DNA from: Acaryochloris sp. CCMEE 5410
GTDB lineage: Bacteria > Cyanobacteriota > Cyanobacteriia > Thermosynechococcales > Thermosynechococcaceae
Direction: 5' to 3'
NCBI RefSeq assembly: GCF_000238775.2
Contig: NZ_AFEJ02000006.1
Span: 124,001-188,000 of the forward strand
Length of the DNA: 64,000 nt
Shown: one piece after another, positions 54,978 to 63,651 of the stretch
How positions within the stretch are numbered: the stretch's first letter is position 1
Layout of the letters: the number at the start of each line of letters is the position of its first letter
The notes under the pieces: generated by a model
What the model was told of the DNA's origin: nothing
Database searches by the model: none
The model's input: only the letters and a program-made list of their open reading frames with translations
Position numbers and translations under genes: made by a program

Positions 54978-55523
54978 TGCAAGGTAACTCTTTATGCCTG
55001 AGTTTCTTATCAACAACTATTAGTTATTGCCAATAATTAATGAGTGCTGAAGATTCAAGCAGGATTGCTATTAAATCTTGATTCAATAAATAGTGGAAGA
55101 GGTCATGCATTTGAAAAGTTTTTGTATTCGATGACCATGCGCTTGAAATAATAGACCTCTTGCAATATTCGTTTCATGATGTGCTACTTACGCAAAAATG
55201 TCGCTATCTGACTCGAATTTTAAGTCTTCTACCATATCGTTAGTTGAATTATGCAAGAGGTTTAATCACTTATTTACCCGCAATAACTAGATTAGTTTGA
55301 GCCTATTTTTCTAGTCTTTTAATGACTGGGTTGCAAAATCTGATTGGAATAATCAAGGCAACCATTTAGATTAAACCTGTTTGAGGCACAATCATGAGGC
55401 ATAAATACAAGATTCATTTAAGGATATTCTATGGGCTTCTACTAGTAAAAAGCAACTAGTTATCACTGTTAACAAAATATCTAGATTGATTTTCCTTCAG
55501 TAAAGGAGAGGTTTTTTATAATT
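54978..55523. other. Intergenic region with a MITE-like element
   Basis: 546 bp without a gene. It holds the small inverted-repeat element at 55155-55262; the rest is AT-rich with the desA-like promoter at its end. Confidence 0.5.
55155..55262. mobile_element. MITE-like inverted-repeat element, about 108 bp
   Basis: Ends ACCTCTTGCA (55155 side) and TGCAAGAGGT (55253 side), with extended imperfect matching (ATATTC and GAATTA). No ORF of credible size lies inside. Motif 'AGACCTCTTGCA' is common at ends of IS-derived elements. Confidence 0.55.
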
Positions 55524-56621
55524 ATGACTTCATCCCTTGATGCGTCGAACCTTCAACTGAGAACACTGCCCGATAAATGCATTACCTTACCAGATATCAT
55601 AAAATCCTTGCCGAAAGAATGCTTTCAACAGAACGTATTTAGAGCTTGGTCTGGAGCTATCACTAGTTTAGTGATGGTGTTCTTAGGATATGTGGCCATT
55701 GTTTATTCTCCATGGTTTTTATTACCTATAACCTGGATATTTACGGGAACCGCCTTAACTGGCTGCTTTGTCATTGGACATGATGCAGGCCATAGGTCTT
55801 TTGCAAGACAGTGCTGGGTCAATAATTTGGTTGGACATGTGTGGATGATGCCTCTGATTTACCCTTTTCATAGCTGGCGAATTTTGCATAATTTCCACCA
55901 TGCCCATACCAATGAATTGGGGGTCGATAATGCTTGGCGTCCTTTTGATATCCAAGAATTTGAAAATCTTTCCACCATGAGTCGCACTTTATACAAACTT
56001 ATTCGCGGCTATTTTTGGTGGATAGGTTCTATTGTGCATTGGGCCAATTTGCACTTTAACTGGAATTCCTTTAATGAAAAAGACCGAGGTGATGTCAAGT
56101 TCTCCATTGGCGTTGTGCTTATATTTATTGCAATTTTTTTCCCTCTCATAATTTACATGACTGGTATTTGGGGTTTCGTTAAATTCTGGTTGATTCCCTG
56201 GATGGTCTATCACTTTTGGATGAGCACATTCACAATTGTTCACCATACTGCTGCTGATATTCCCTTTAAACCCACTGATGAATGGAATGCTACGGAAGCA
56301 CAACTTTTGGGGTCAGTACATTGCGACTATCCCTTTTGGGTAGAGTTTTTATGCCATGATATTAATGTTCATGTACCTCATCATATTTCTTCAGCAATTC
56401 CTTTTTATAATTTGCGCATGGCTCACCAGAACTTGAAGAAGAATTGGGAGAATTATATTTATGAACGCAAATTTAATTGGGCCTTAATGAAAGAAATTTC
56501 TGAACAATGTCATCTCTATGATCCTGAACATGCATATTTATCTTTTAAGGATTATGCCTCTCGTAACAAGGGTATGGTTGCCAAAGTTTCAGATAGTCAT
56601 GACTTCGGGTATAAGCGTTAA
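55524..56621 (+). CDS. DesA-like acyl-lipid (delta-12) desaturase
   Basis: 365 residues. Three His boxes are GHDAGHRSF (about 84), HNFHHAHTN (about 118) and HVPHHISS near residue 290, matching DesA/DesB-type acyl-lipid desaturases. Four membrane spans flank them. It inserts a delta-12 (or omega-3) double bond using O2 and ferredoxin. A strong palindromic terminator follows at 56675. Together with the DesD-like gene it could reset membrane fluidity; no partner desaturase for delta-9 is encoded here. Confidence 0.88.
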   Translation: MTSSLDASNLQLRTLPDKCITLPDIIKSLPKECFQQNVFRAWSGAITSLVMVFLGYVAIVYSPWFLLPITWIFTGTALTGCFVIGHDAGHRSFARQCWVNNLVGHVWMMPLIYPFHSWRILHNFHHAHTNELGVDNAWRPFDIQEFENLSTMSRTLYKLIRGYFWWIGSIVHWANLHFNWNSFNEKDRGDVKFSIGVVLIFIAIFFPLIIYMTGIWGFVKFWLIPWMVYHFWMSTFTIVHHTAADIPFKPTDEWNATEAQLLGSVHCDYPFWVEFLCHDINVHVPHHISSAIPFYNLRMAHQNLKKNWENYIYERKFNWALMKEISEQCHLYDPEHAYLSFKDYASRNKGMVAKVSDSHDFGYKR

Positions 56622-56674
56622 TATTTCATATTGTTTATTCTCAAAAAATGGGAAATTAGTGTGTTATTGGCAAC

Positions 56675-56715
56675 AACTTAACAACTCTGTACTTTCAGTA
56701 CAGAGTTGTTAAGTT
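56675..56715 (+). terminator. Perfect 19-bp hairpin after the desA-like gene
   Basis: AACTTAACAACTCTGTACT and its complement, with a 3-nt loop (TTC). It begins 54 bp after the stop. The long AT-rich stem is an unusual but plausible terminator, or it may be an imperfect MITE. Confidence 0.65.
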
Positions 56716-56843
56716 AAAGATTAGAATTCCCATCTTTTTTCGGTTTATTGAGATTAGCCTACTATCGATGATAAACATAGTTTTTTTAAAGAAAGGATCT
56801 CCTTATATCTTGTGTGGTTTTTGTTGTATTAGAAGGGGTCTTT

Positions 56844-57812
56844 ATGGACATTAGTCTCATCATATCTAATATTTTAAATCCACCTGTATTATTCTTTTTC
56901 TTGGGCATGACGGCTGTTTTCGTCCAATCTGACTTAGAAATACCCGCCCCGATCCCCAAGTTATTCTCGCTTTATCTGCTCTTTTCCATCGGCTTTAAGG
57001 GGGGAGTTGAACTTATTAAGAGTGGGATTACCCAGGATGTAATGTTGACTCTAGCTGCGGCGATGATGATGGCGTGCTTCGTTCCGCTCTACACCTTCTT
57101 TATTCTCAAAATCAAGCTGGGAAATTATGATGCGGCTGCGATCGCAGCGACGTATGGCTCTATCAGTGCCGTGACCTTTATTACCGCTAGTGCTTTCTTA
57201 ACCGATTTAGGAATTGATTTTGATGGCTTTATGGTAGCCGCCCTAGCCTTAATGGAATCTCCTGCTATTATTGTTGGCTTGATTCTCGTTAACCTATTTG
57301 CCGCCAACCGAGAACAAGACTTGGAATGGTCTGAAGTTCTAAAGGAAGCCTTTCTCAACAGTTCTGTGTTTCTTCTCGTTGGTAGTTTACTGATCGGCGT
57401 CTTAACGGGAGAGCATGGTTGGGAAGTCCTAGAACCTTTTACCCAAGGTCTGTTTTATGGTGTGCTCACCTTCTTCTTACTCGATATGGGGTTAGTGGCT
57501 GCACGCAGAATTAAAGACTTGCAAAAAACCGGAGTTTTCCTAATTGGGTTTGCCATACTGATACCAATAGTCAATGCTGGTATCGGGTTAGGAATCGCCA
57601 AACTGATTGGCATGTCCGTTGGTAATGCACTCTTATTCTCAGTGCTTTGTGCGAGTGCTTCATACATTGCTGTTCCTGCCGCAATGCGCATGACTGTTCC
57701 CGAAGCCAATCCGAGCCTCTATGTTTCAACGGCTTTAGCTGTGACTTTTCCATTCAATATTATTGTCGGAATCCCTCTGTACCTTTCTGGAATCGAGTTT
57801 TTGTGGAGTTAA
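56844..57812 (+). CDS. sbtA: Sodium-dependent bicarbonate transporter
   Basis: 322 residues from the ATG at 56844 behind GAAGGGG. It has ten predicted spans in two inverted halves, with PPVLFFFLGMTAVFVQSDLEIP at the start, SAVTFITASAFL, and ASYIAVPAAMRMTVPEANPSLYVSTALAVTFPFNI near the end. This is shorter than SbtA of about 370 residues, lacking part of the central loop, and resembles the shorter SbtA branch. It imports bicarbonate with Na+ for the carbon-concentrating mechanism. sbtB starts 4 bp after its stop, so they form an operon. Confidence 0.93.
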   Translation: MDISLIISNILNPPVLFFFLGMTAVFVQSDLEIPAPIPKLFSLYLLFSIGFKGGVELIKSGITQDVMLTLAAAMMMACFVPLYTFFILKIKLGNYDAAAIAATYGSISAVTFITASAFLTDLGIDFDGFMVAALALMESPAIIVGLILVNLFAANREQDLEWSEVLKEAFLNSSVFLLVGSLLIGVLTGEHGWEVLEPFTQGLFYGVLTFFLLDMGLVAARRIKDLQKTGVFLIGFAILIPIVNAGIGLGIAKLIGMSVGNALLFSVLCASASYIAVPAAMRMTVPEANPSLYVSTALAVTFPFNIIVGIPLYLSGIEFLWS

Positions 57813-57816
57813 GGGC

Positions 57817-58122
57817 ATGCATCCTGTTAAAAAAATTGAAATTATTGCGAATTCCTTTGAACTCGGTAAAATTTTAGACGCTTTAGATCAATCGGGGGTT
57901 CATGGTCATGCTGTCATCCATAATGTTGCGGGTAAGGGCTTGCGCGGTGATACTGAAGACCTAGACCACACGATGCTAGATAACGTTTATATCATCGCCT
58001 TTTGTGCACCTGACTTATTGAAGCCAGTTGTGGACAATATTCGCCCTCTCCTTAACAAATTTGGTGGTACTTGTTACGTTACAGATACTCTAGAAATTCG
58101 GTCTGTACGCTGTGTCTCTTAA
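57817..58122 (+). CDS. sbtB: PII-like regulator of SbtA
   Basis: 101 residues from the ATG at 57817. It has the PII fold with GVHGHAVIHNVAGKGLRG as the T-loop part and ends CYVTDTLEIRSVRC, in which the CGPxGC redox tail of some SbtB proteins is missing. SbtB binds adenine nucleotides including cAMP and inhibits SbtA in response to carbon and energy state. It lies 4 bp after sbtA. Loss of the Cys tail suggests nucleotide, not redox, control. Confidence 0.93.
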   Translation: MHPVKKIEIIANSFELGKILDALDQSGVHGHAVIHNVAGKGLRGDTEDLDHTMLDNVYIIAFCAPDLLKPVVDNIRPLLNKFGGTCYVTDTLEIRSVRCVS

Positions 58123-58138
58123 ATGATTTATTCCCTGA

Positions 58139-58342
58139 GTTAGCGTTCATAAGGTCTGGATTAAGGTAACTTAATAAGTATTATCTTTTTGCTATTTATT
58201 GCCTACCATGGTCAGTCGCCAAAAAGACAAAATATTTGTAGATTACAGCTTTTATATGAATAACTAAACTTCTTAAAATTAATAAATCGTTATCAAATTT
58301 CTAGAGTAATTTACATTTATCCCAGACCTTATGAACGCTTAC
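58139..58342. mobile_element. MITE-like element, 204 bp
   Basis: Terminal inverted repeats of 21 bp match at 20 positions; the core is GCGTTCATAAGGTCTGG at the left and its complement ending at 58342. The interior has no gene. It inserted just after sbtB. Confidence 0.7.
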
Positions 58343-58371
58343 AAGGTTTTTCCAAAATTAAAGGATGGGCT

Positions 58372-58620
58372 TTACGATGAGGTCTCTTTTGTAAATAGCT
58401 GTTTAAATAGCTCTCGACTTCTCGCTAGTCCTTCAGGTGTCAGGATGACAGATTTGGCCTTGGTGACAGGGTCACTGATCCACCCTTTGTGGTGCAACCG
58501 ATTAAGAGCCTCCCAATCGTGCCCTTTCCAACTGCGAGCCCCCTGTTCAGTTTCATCATGAATATTTAGGGCTAGTAAAGCGAGAACCGCATCATCAATT
58601 TTGTTATTGTCGGGCTTCAT
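58372..58620 (-). CDS. DUF6429-like small protein
   Basis: 82 residues, matching in my memory a DUF6429-type protein (KIDDAVLALLALNIHDE, DWEALNRLHHKGWISDP, LTPEGLARSRELF), likely a winged-helix DNA-binding fold. The last part is typical of small regulators. A perfect dyad lies just upstream of the ATG. Its target is unknown. Confidence 0.75.
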   Translation of the reverse strand: MKPDNNKIDDAVLALLALNIHDETEQGARSWKGHDWEALNRLHHKGWISDPVTKAKSVILTPEGLARSRELFKQLFTKETSS

Positions 58621-58627
58621 AACTATT

Positions 58628-58646
58628 TAACTAACATCGTTAGTTA
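58628..58646. promoter_or_regulatory. Perfect palindrome before the DUF6429 gene
   Basis: TAACTAACATCGTTAGTTA: 8-bp arms around a 3-bp centre, 8 bp upstream of the ATG. The half TAACTAAC also occurs in the operator-like sites at 31757 and 32245. It could be an autoregulatory site. Confidence 0.5.
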
Positions 58647-58764
58647 TCAATGGTGCTATTCTATATCCACAAAAAACTGCCGATCTTTTAGCGTCAATTT
58701 CATCCAGTAGAATAACCGGAATTGCTCATTGTGATTTCAAGTTTTTTTTATCAAGGCTAAGAGA

Positions 58765-59652
58765 GTGCCCAAAGTTTCAGACATTGGCGGGAAACGTTTG
58801 TTGGGATTAGCTCCTGATGCTTGGGCACAGTGGGTGACTCAACAAACTGATGTCATTGCTCTCGAAATCCTGGGGTCTGAATTTCAGTGGGTCAGTCGTG
58901 AAAACGATGTGCTCATGAAGGTGGAGAGCCCTGCTCATGGCGAGTTTCTGATTCTCACAGAGTTACAACTACGCTACACAGACAAAATGCCTCTGAGGAT
59001 GAGAGCCTATGCAGCCCTGGCTCAAGAAAGCTATAACTTGCCTGTTTATCCTGTGTTGGTCAATATTTTGCCGCACTCTGCTTCAACCGTTGTGAGTAGG
59101 CGCTTTGAATCTGATTTCTTGGGTCTCCAGGCTCGACAAGATTACTGTGTCATCAATCTTTGGGAGGTCGATGCTGAGACCGTATTCGAGCGATCGCTGG
59201 ATACCCTACTTCCTTTTGTGCCAATTCTCAAGGAGGGTGGAAATCAGCAGACGGTTAGACGGGCCTTGGTTCAGCTCCAGCAGAATGAGGAATTAGTTGA
59301 GTTAGAATCTCTATTAGGGTTCTTTGCTAGCTTTGTCCTAGACACAGAGCTGGTAAGACAAATTATGAGGTGGGACATGACGGTATTACGAGAGTCGCCC
59401 TGGTATCAAGAAATTCGGCAGGAGTCTTTGCAAGAAGGCCGTGAAGAAGGGGAACAGACTGGCATTCTCAAAGGGGAACAGTCCATTGTCCTCCGCTTGC
59501 TCACCCGCCGCATCGGTGACGTTTCCCCAGATTTGCAATCGCAGATCCAATCCCTATCCCTCGACCAACTCGAATCTCTCGGTGAAGCATTGCTTGACTT
59601 CTCAGAACCTGCTGAGCTGGTGAACTGGTTGCAGGAACATCGCATCAATTAA
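58765..59652 (+). CDS. DUF4351-type Rpn/PD-(D/E)XK family protein, copy B
   Basis: 295 residues from a GTG at 58765. The N-terminal half (about 1-170) differs from copy A but has the same plan, with REND as D and EFLILTELQLR as E-x-Q. The short EGREEGEQ hinge has one repeat unit. The tail LTRRIGDVSPDLQSQIQSLS is nearly the same as in copy A. Function is unknown; related proteins often occur in mobile, repeated families. The N-terminal halves suggest different lineages that share a homogenised 3' end. Confidence 0.8.
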   Translation: MPKVSDIGGKRLLGLAPDAWAQWVTQQTDVIALEILGSEFQWVSRENDVLMKVESPAHGEFLILTELQLRYTDKMPLRMRAYAALAQESYNLPVYPVLVNILPHSASTVVSRRFESDFLGLQARQDYCVINLWEVDAETVFERSLDTLLPFVPILKEGGNQQTVRRALVQLQQNEELVELESLLGFFASFVLDTELVRQIMRWDMTVLRESPWYQEIRQESLQEGREEGEQTGILKGEQSIVLRLLTRRIGDVSPDLQSQIQSLSLDQLESLGEALLDFSEPAELVNWLQEHRIN

Positions 59653-59795
59653 TAAGTATTCGGCTCACTCAGATGCGCATCTGGCAAGTCGGCATGTTGA
59701 GCCAAACGCAAAATAATTTGCACCACAGAGAATGAACTTGCAGATCACTATATTAGATCGGGGATTTTAATTCCAGATTTTTATCCAAAATCTGT
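59480..59795 (+). repeat. Long direct repeat, right copy
   Basis: Matches 11440-11757 in the same orientation, including the coding tail and about 145 bp of downstream DNA (CTCAGATGCGCA, GCACCACAGAG, TTTTAATTCCAGATTTTT). See the left copy. Confidence 0.8.
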
Positions 59796-59898
59796 ATTAG
59801 ACTATTTCTTAGACTAAATAATGGTATGCTACCCTGGCAACTCGAAAGTTTTCTGTGATTGACTTTCACCGTCACTGGTCAAAGGAGTGGCCTAGAGT

Positions 59899-60425
59899 AT
59901 GGCTCGTCACATTAATCCCAAATGCTTAAAGTGCATCGACTATTCTCGATCTGAGGCCAAGCACATTCACGGACCTCAAGGGATAGCTGCTGGCAAGATA
60001 ACACTTGTGACAGCAAACGCTCTCACTACCGAAACCGCAAGGGGAACAATGCCAACCGCAGGGGAGAGCGCGCCGACCAGAAGGTGGAACAGACTGAGGT
60101 TGAAACCACTGAGACGATCTCCGTTCCTGTTCAAGCCCCACCCGTGGCGTTGCTCTACCTCTACAAAGAAAAGCCCAAGGATGCCCACCTCCATGCTCTG
60201 GCCGTCAGTGTCTGGCAAGGCAGTGAGAAGTTAGCGGAAATCGAACCTATCCACTGTATGGGCATGACCAATACTCAGGTACGGAATTACCTCAAGGAAG
60301 TGCTGAAGGTACTGCGCGATCGCTTCGGTATCACGGAGTTCGAGCCGTCGATTCGCATGGAGCCATCCGAGTGCGAGATTGCCGAATGTCCTTTGAAGGA
60401 TAAGCGCCATGTTCAAACAGCTTGA
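59899..60425 (+). pseudogene. Frameshifted unknown protein with Cys motif
   Basis: Opens MARHINPKCLKCIDYSRSEAKHIHG with CxxC. After a one-base loss near 59981 the frame becomes DSCWQDNTCDSKRSHYRNRKG, a basic Cys-containing stretch, then a conserved-looking C-terminus (VALLYLYKEKPKDAHLHALAV ... FGITEFEPSIRMEPSECEIAECP). I do not know the family. It is probably dead, though the 3' ORF from 60084 could be made alone. Confidence 0.6.
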
Positions 60426-60468
60426 GCTAGATTTTGCTAGTACGTTGGCCTCTGCTTTGGATGTATGA
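60409..60468 (+). pseudogene. Truncated ORF start
   Basis: An ATG overlapping the preceding stop opens MFKQLELDFASTLASALDV and stops at 60468. The overlap suggests an old operon partner that is now cut short. Nothing coherent follows to 60760. Confidence 0.35.
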
Positions 60469-60767
60469 ATCGTTGGAGCAGTATTTGCAGGGCGATCTCA
60501 CCATGAACAGCTCCGGGTGACTTACCCTTTGATGCACCGCATGATCTTTAAGAAGCAGAATGCAGCACCAGCAACAGTTACAGCCGCAGAAATGCTTGCG
60601 GTTTTCCCATTGTTCCCTCCCCTCTAGATGCATACTTTGAAAAGGGTGATAAATTGTGAAACGCTGCCATGGAGCTATCTAACACAAGTCTGATTTGCCA
60701 ATACTTTGCATAAAAGCGCCATCGAGCTTTTCATTGCTGAAGGCTTTCTAAGGGCTAAAGGAAAGGA
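60469..60767. other. Intergenic debris
   Basis: About 300 bp without a readable gene; patches of codon-like sequence in changing frames near 60500-60600 suggest decayed coding DNA. Confidence 0.4.
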
Positions 60768-61606
60768 ATGCTGAACAATCTCTCTTTGCAGTTGCGCTGT
60801 GCTCCAGCTTGCTAGTTGCCTGTCAACCATCGGATGATTCCCCTCTCCAGACGCCGCTACTTCTTCAGATGCTAGCGCTTCAGGGGCCGGGACGCTGCAG
60901 ATAGCGGCCAATGGTGAAAACTTTGTGCGCCAAGGCTTCACCTCTAAGGATGGTTGGCAGATCAGCTTTGATCATGTCTATGCCCATTTGTCTGAAATTA
61001 AAGCCTATCAAACCAATCCCCCTTTTGACCCCGATACAGAAGCACCGCTGCAGTCCACCTCTGAAGTAACACTGCCTGCTGAAACAGTGGATCTTGCTGC
61101 CGGAGATGAAAACGCTGCTCCTGTGTCAGTGAGCGAAACAGAAGCACCTGCAGGACATTACAATGCCCTAGCTTGGAAGATGACTCCCGCTGAAGATGGG
61201 CCTGCGGCGGGGCAGGTTCTGATGCTGGTGGGGCAGGCAATCAAGGATGGCAAGACCGTTGAATTTACGCTCAGCTTTGATCGCGAATTGGCCTACACCT
61301 GTGGCGAATTGTCGGTGATGAGCGCAAAGGCGTCGTTGAATCCGGACAAACGGCAGATTTAGAAGCCACCTTCCACTTTGATCACATCTTTGGAAATGGA
61401 GAACTCCCGGCTGATGACGACCTCAATGCCTCCGCTTTGGGGTTTACGCCCTTGGCCGCTTTAGCTGAGGAGCAGACGCTCAAAGTAGATTGGTCCACGC
61501 TGAAGCAAAGCTGTCTCCCGATGCGTTCCAGACACTAGAGAAGGCATTGGTCGGGCTTGGGCATGTAGGTGAGGGCCACTGTCGATCTGAGGTTGTCACG
61601 TCATAG
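60768..61606 (+). pseudogene. Frameshifted lipoprotein-like gene
   Basis: A signal with a lipobox (LLVAC near 60810) is followed in other frames by NGENFVRQGFTSKDGWQISFDHVYAHLSEIKAYQ, TCGE then DERKGVVESGQTADLEATFHFDHIFG, and DAFQTLEKALVGLGHVGEGHC to the TAG at 61604. At least four frame changes occur. The closest context is the nickel transport gene next to it, so it may have been a periplasmic metal-binding lipoprotein. I do not assign a family. Confidence 0.65.
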
Positions 61607-61615
61607 AGGTCTGGG

Positions 61616-62062
61616 ATGAACAGACGTTGGGCACCGATATTAGGATTGTGGGTCAATCTCTGGGTGACTCCGGCGATCCTTGCACACGGCATCGTTGTGG
61701 ATTATCGCGTCACCCCTGGCACTGTTGAAATTGAAGCAGCCTTTGAATCGGGGGAGCCAATGGCGAATGCCCAAGTGACGGTCTATACGCCCGATCATGC
61801 GGCTGAACCCTGGCTAACGGCAACGGCGGATGAGGAGGGCCACTTTACCTTCTCGCCTCCGGCTGACCAGAAAGGCACTTGGCAGATTAAGGTTCAGCAG
61901 GCGGGACACGGCAAGATTCTTAATATCCCTGTCAACGAAACTAGCAGTGGGACAGCAGGAGCTAAGCCGTTCAGTCCTTTAGTGCAGAACGTGATAAGCG
62001 TTATCGTGATTGGGGGCTCCATTTTGACGGCCATTTTGTTGTTCTCTAAAAGGAAGCAGTAA
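61616..62062 (+). CDS. NikK/DUF4198-like periplasmic component of a Ni/Co ECF transporter
   Basis: 148 residues. A signal peptide (about 1-23, ending ILAHG) is followed by a beta-sandwich carboxypeptidase-regulatory-like domain (VDYRVTPGTVEIEAAFESGEPMANAQVTVYTPD ... GTWQIKVQQAGHGK) and a C-terminal membrane anchor (about 123-145) with a basic tail. Such proteins sit beside CbiM/NikM in nickel ECF operons. The next ATG overlaps its stop and starts a cbiM fragment. Confidence 0.75.
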   Translation: MNRRWAPILGLWVNLWVTPAILAHGIVVDYRVTPGTVEIEAAFESGEPMANAQVTVYTPDHAAEPWLTATADEEGHFTFSPPADQKGTWQIKVQQAGHGKILNIPVNETSSGTAGAKPFSPLVQNVISVIVIGGSILTAILLFSKRKQ

Positions 62063-62105
62063 TGCACATCTGTGATGGTTTACTACCCGTTCAAGCCTGT
62101 ATTGT
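62062..62105 (+). pseudogene. Beheaded cbiM/nikM fragment
   Basis: The reading opens MHICDGLLPVQACI, the N-terminal metal-binding signature of CbiM/NikM (MHI.DG.LP), then diverges to unrelated sequence. Only about 14 codons remain. The stop of the NikK-like gene overlaps its ATG, as in an operon. A rearrangement removed the rest. Confidence 0.75.
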
Positions 62106-62152
62106 CTTACAGCTTAGGCATTTTCTAGAGAAGCAGTTCCCTTCACAAAAAA

Positions 62153-62637
62153 TCAACGAGGTTCATATTGCTCAAGAATATGAGGGGGTAATGGGTTGCC
62201 CTCCACAGTTATCTTTGTTGATTGACGCAGCTTCTCTATCTCTACTGGCAAGCTACTCAGCTTATTGCCCCGGAGATCTAGGGTTTGTAGCTTGGTAAGC
62301 TGTCCAATTCCTGGTGGCAAGCTACTCAGTTGGTTACTCGACAGGTTAGCGATTGCAGTTTGGTAAGCCATAGGATTTCTGGCGGTAAGCTACTCATTTT
62401 GTTACCCGACAGGTTTAGCGATTGTAGCTTGGTAAGCTGCATGATTGCTATTGGTACTTGGGTGAGTGATAGCCCGCTTAAATCTAATTCAGATGCCTGT
62501 GTCTCTTGTGCCACTTGAATTCGATGCTGGGCTTCAAATAGTTTTGAACATCTTTGGGTAGTTGTGATTGCGCTAGATGCGTAGAATTCTTTGAACTGGA
62601 TTTGCCAGTACAACAACATCCTTTCTGTCCGCTTCAT
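62153..62637 (-). pseudogene. Leucine-rich-repeat (ROCO-type) protein fragment
   Basis: From the ATG at 62637: a short helical head, then LRRs (LDLSGLSLTQVPIAIMQLTKLQSLNLSGNKMSSLPPEI), a one-base frameshift near 62350, and then NQLSSLPPGIGQLTKLQTLDLRGNKLSSLPVEIEKL. It ends soon after the LRRs; the Roc GTPase and COR domains that follow in full ROCO proteins are missing. Confidence 0.7.
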
Positions 62638-62996
62638 GGCATAGCGCAGTCGCCAGAACTACGAGCACCACTATTCCTTGAGAGAATTTCCTGATCTGTG
62701 ACATATCCCGCAGCTTCCGTAGAAAAAAAAAAGAATAACTGTACTCAAGTCTAGATCTACCCTGCTATTTTTACCCCCAAACCCTACTCACCCGCTCCCG
62801 CTCCAACCACACTCCGATCATCTCCCCGATCTGTTCCATCGTCTCTCCTGGCCTCAGCTCAATCACATCCCCAATCTCAAAGTTCTCCTCAAGCTCAACC
62901 ACGCATGTACTTTAAAGCGCTCTGTGGCTCTTGTCCTCTTTTGGTGATGTGATTTTGGCTGTATAGGGAAGTGAGATTCTCTCAATAGCTACCTCG
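62638..62996. other. Intergenic region with a coding remnant
   Basis: No full gene. On the minus strand, 62902 down to 62771 reads ELEENFEIGDVIELRPGETMEQIGEM and ends at a TAA; it resembles the end of a small hypothetical protein. A 10-base A run (62730-62740) lies nearby. Confidence 0.4.
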
Positions 62997-63548
62997 TTAT
63001 GTCACAGTTTTTCTATACCAGTCAAGGATTTCTAAATCATTGCAGCTCTCAATAAAATACTCGATTTCTTTGTCGCTTTGATCCCCGAACCACACAGAGA
63101 GTAATGGTTCTCGTGAGTTACCAAGAATTTCAGCACGAAATCGGAGAAGCGCTGCAATAAGCGCTTTGTAAAGTGAATCAATATATTCACAAAAGGCATC
63201 ATCATCCACATCTAATCCATGCGTGGTCTCACTAACCTTTGCCAAATGCTTGTTGACCGATGAGAAAATGTTGTTATTTTCCAAACAATGCGGAGAATCT
63301 TCGGGAGACCACCGAAGCATAGTTATTAACTCATCAATACTCTTGTTGCGATAATAGTCTTTTTCCTTATACTCATTGGCTACTGTACGCAAGCCATCTT
63401 CAGTCATGACTACAATACCCGCCCACTCAACGCAGGGAGTTGTGTAAAATCCATACGCATAAACCTTCTGCTCTGGATAGACATTTTGCCACCAGTGAAA
63501 GTAGGAGGTTGCAGCATCAAACAATTCGTCTGACAGATTACTTATCAT
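62997..63548 (-). CDS. DUF4303-like protein
   Basis: 183 residues from the ATG at 63548. I see a DUF4303-like layout: AATSYFHWWQNVYPEQKVYAYGFYTTP near the start and LLSVWFGDQSDKEIEYFIESCN near the end. DUF4303 proteins are soluble and often immunity-like or of unknown role in toxin loci. An RHS-type toxin gene lies far away at the left window edge; no link is shown. The reading upstream of 63548 overlaps the ISL3 element and is not coding. Confidence 0.65.
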   Translation of the reverse strand: MISNLSDELFDAATSYFHWWQNVYPEQKVYAYGFYTTPCVEWAGIVVMTEDGLRTVANEYKEKDYYRNKSIDELITMLRWSPEDSPHCLENNNIFSSVNKHLAKVSETTHGLDVDDDAFCEYIDSLYKALIAALLRFRAEILGNSREPLLSVWFGDQSDKEIEYFIESCNDLEILDWYRKTVT

Positions 63549-63651
63549 AGCGTTGTAAGTTTTACCACAGAACACCTGATTGATTATGGGGTATTGTACT
63601 GAAGGAATTAGTAAGAGGATGGAGAGATGAATCCATCTCCCAGGACAGCTC

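Noticed and set aside
55155-55262. The about 108-bp element as source of the 107-bp psbA insert
   Set aside because: Similar length only; the sequences do not match.
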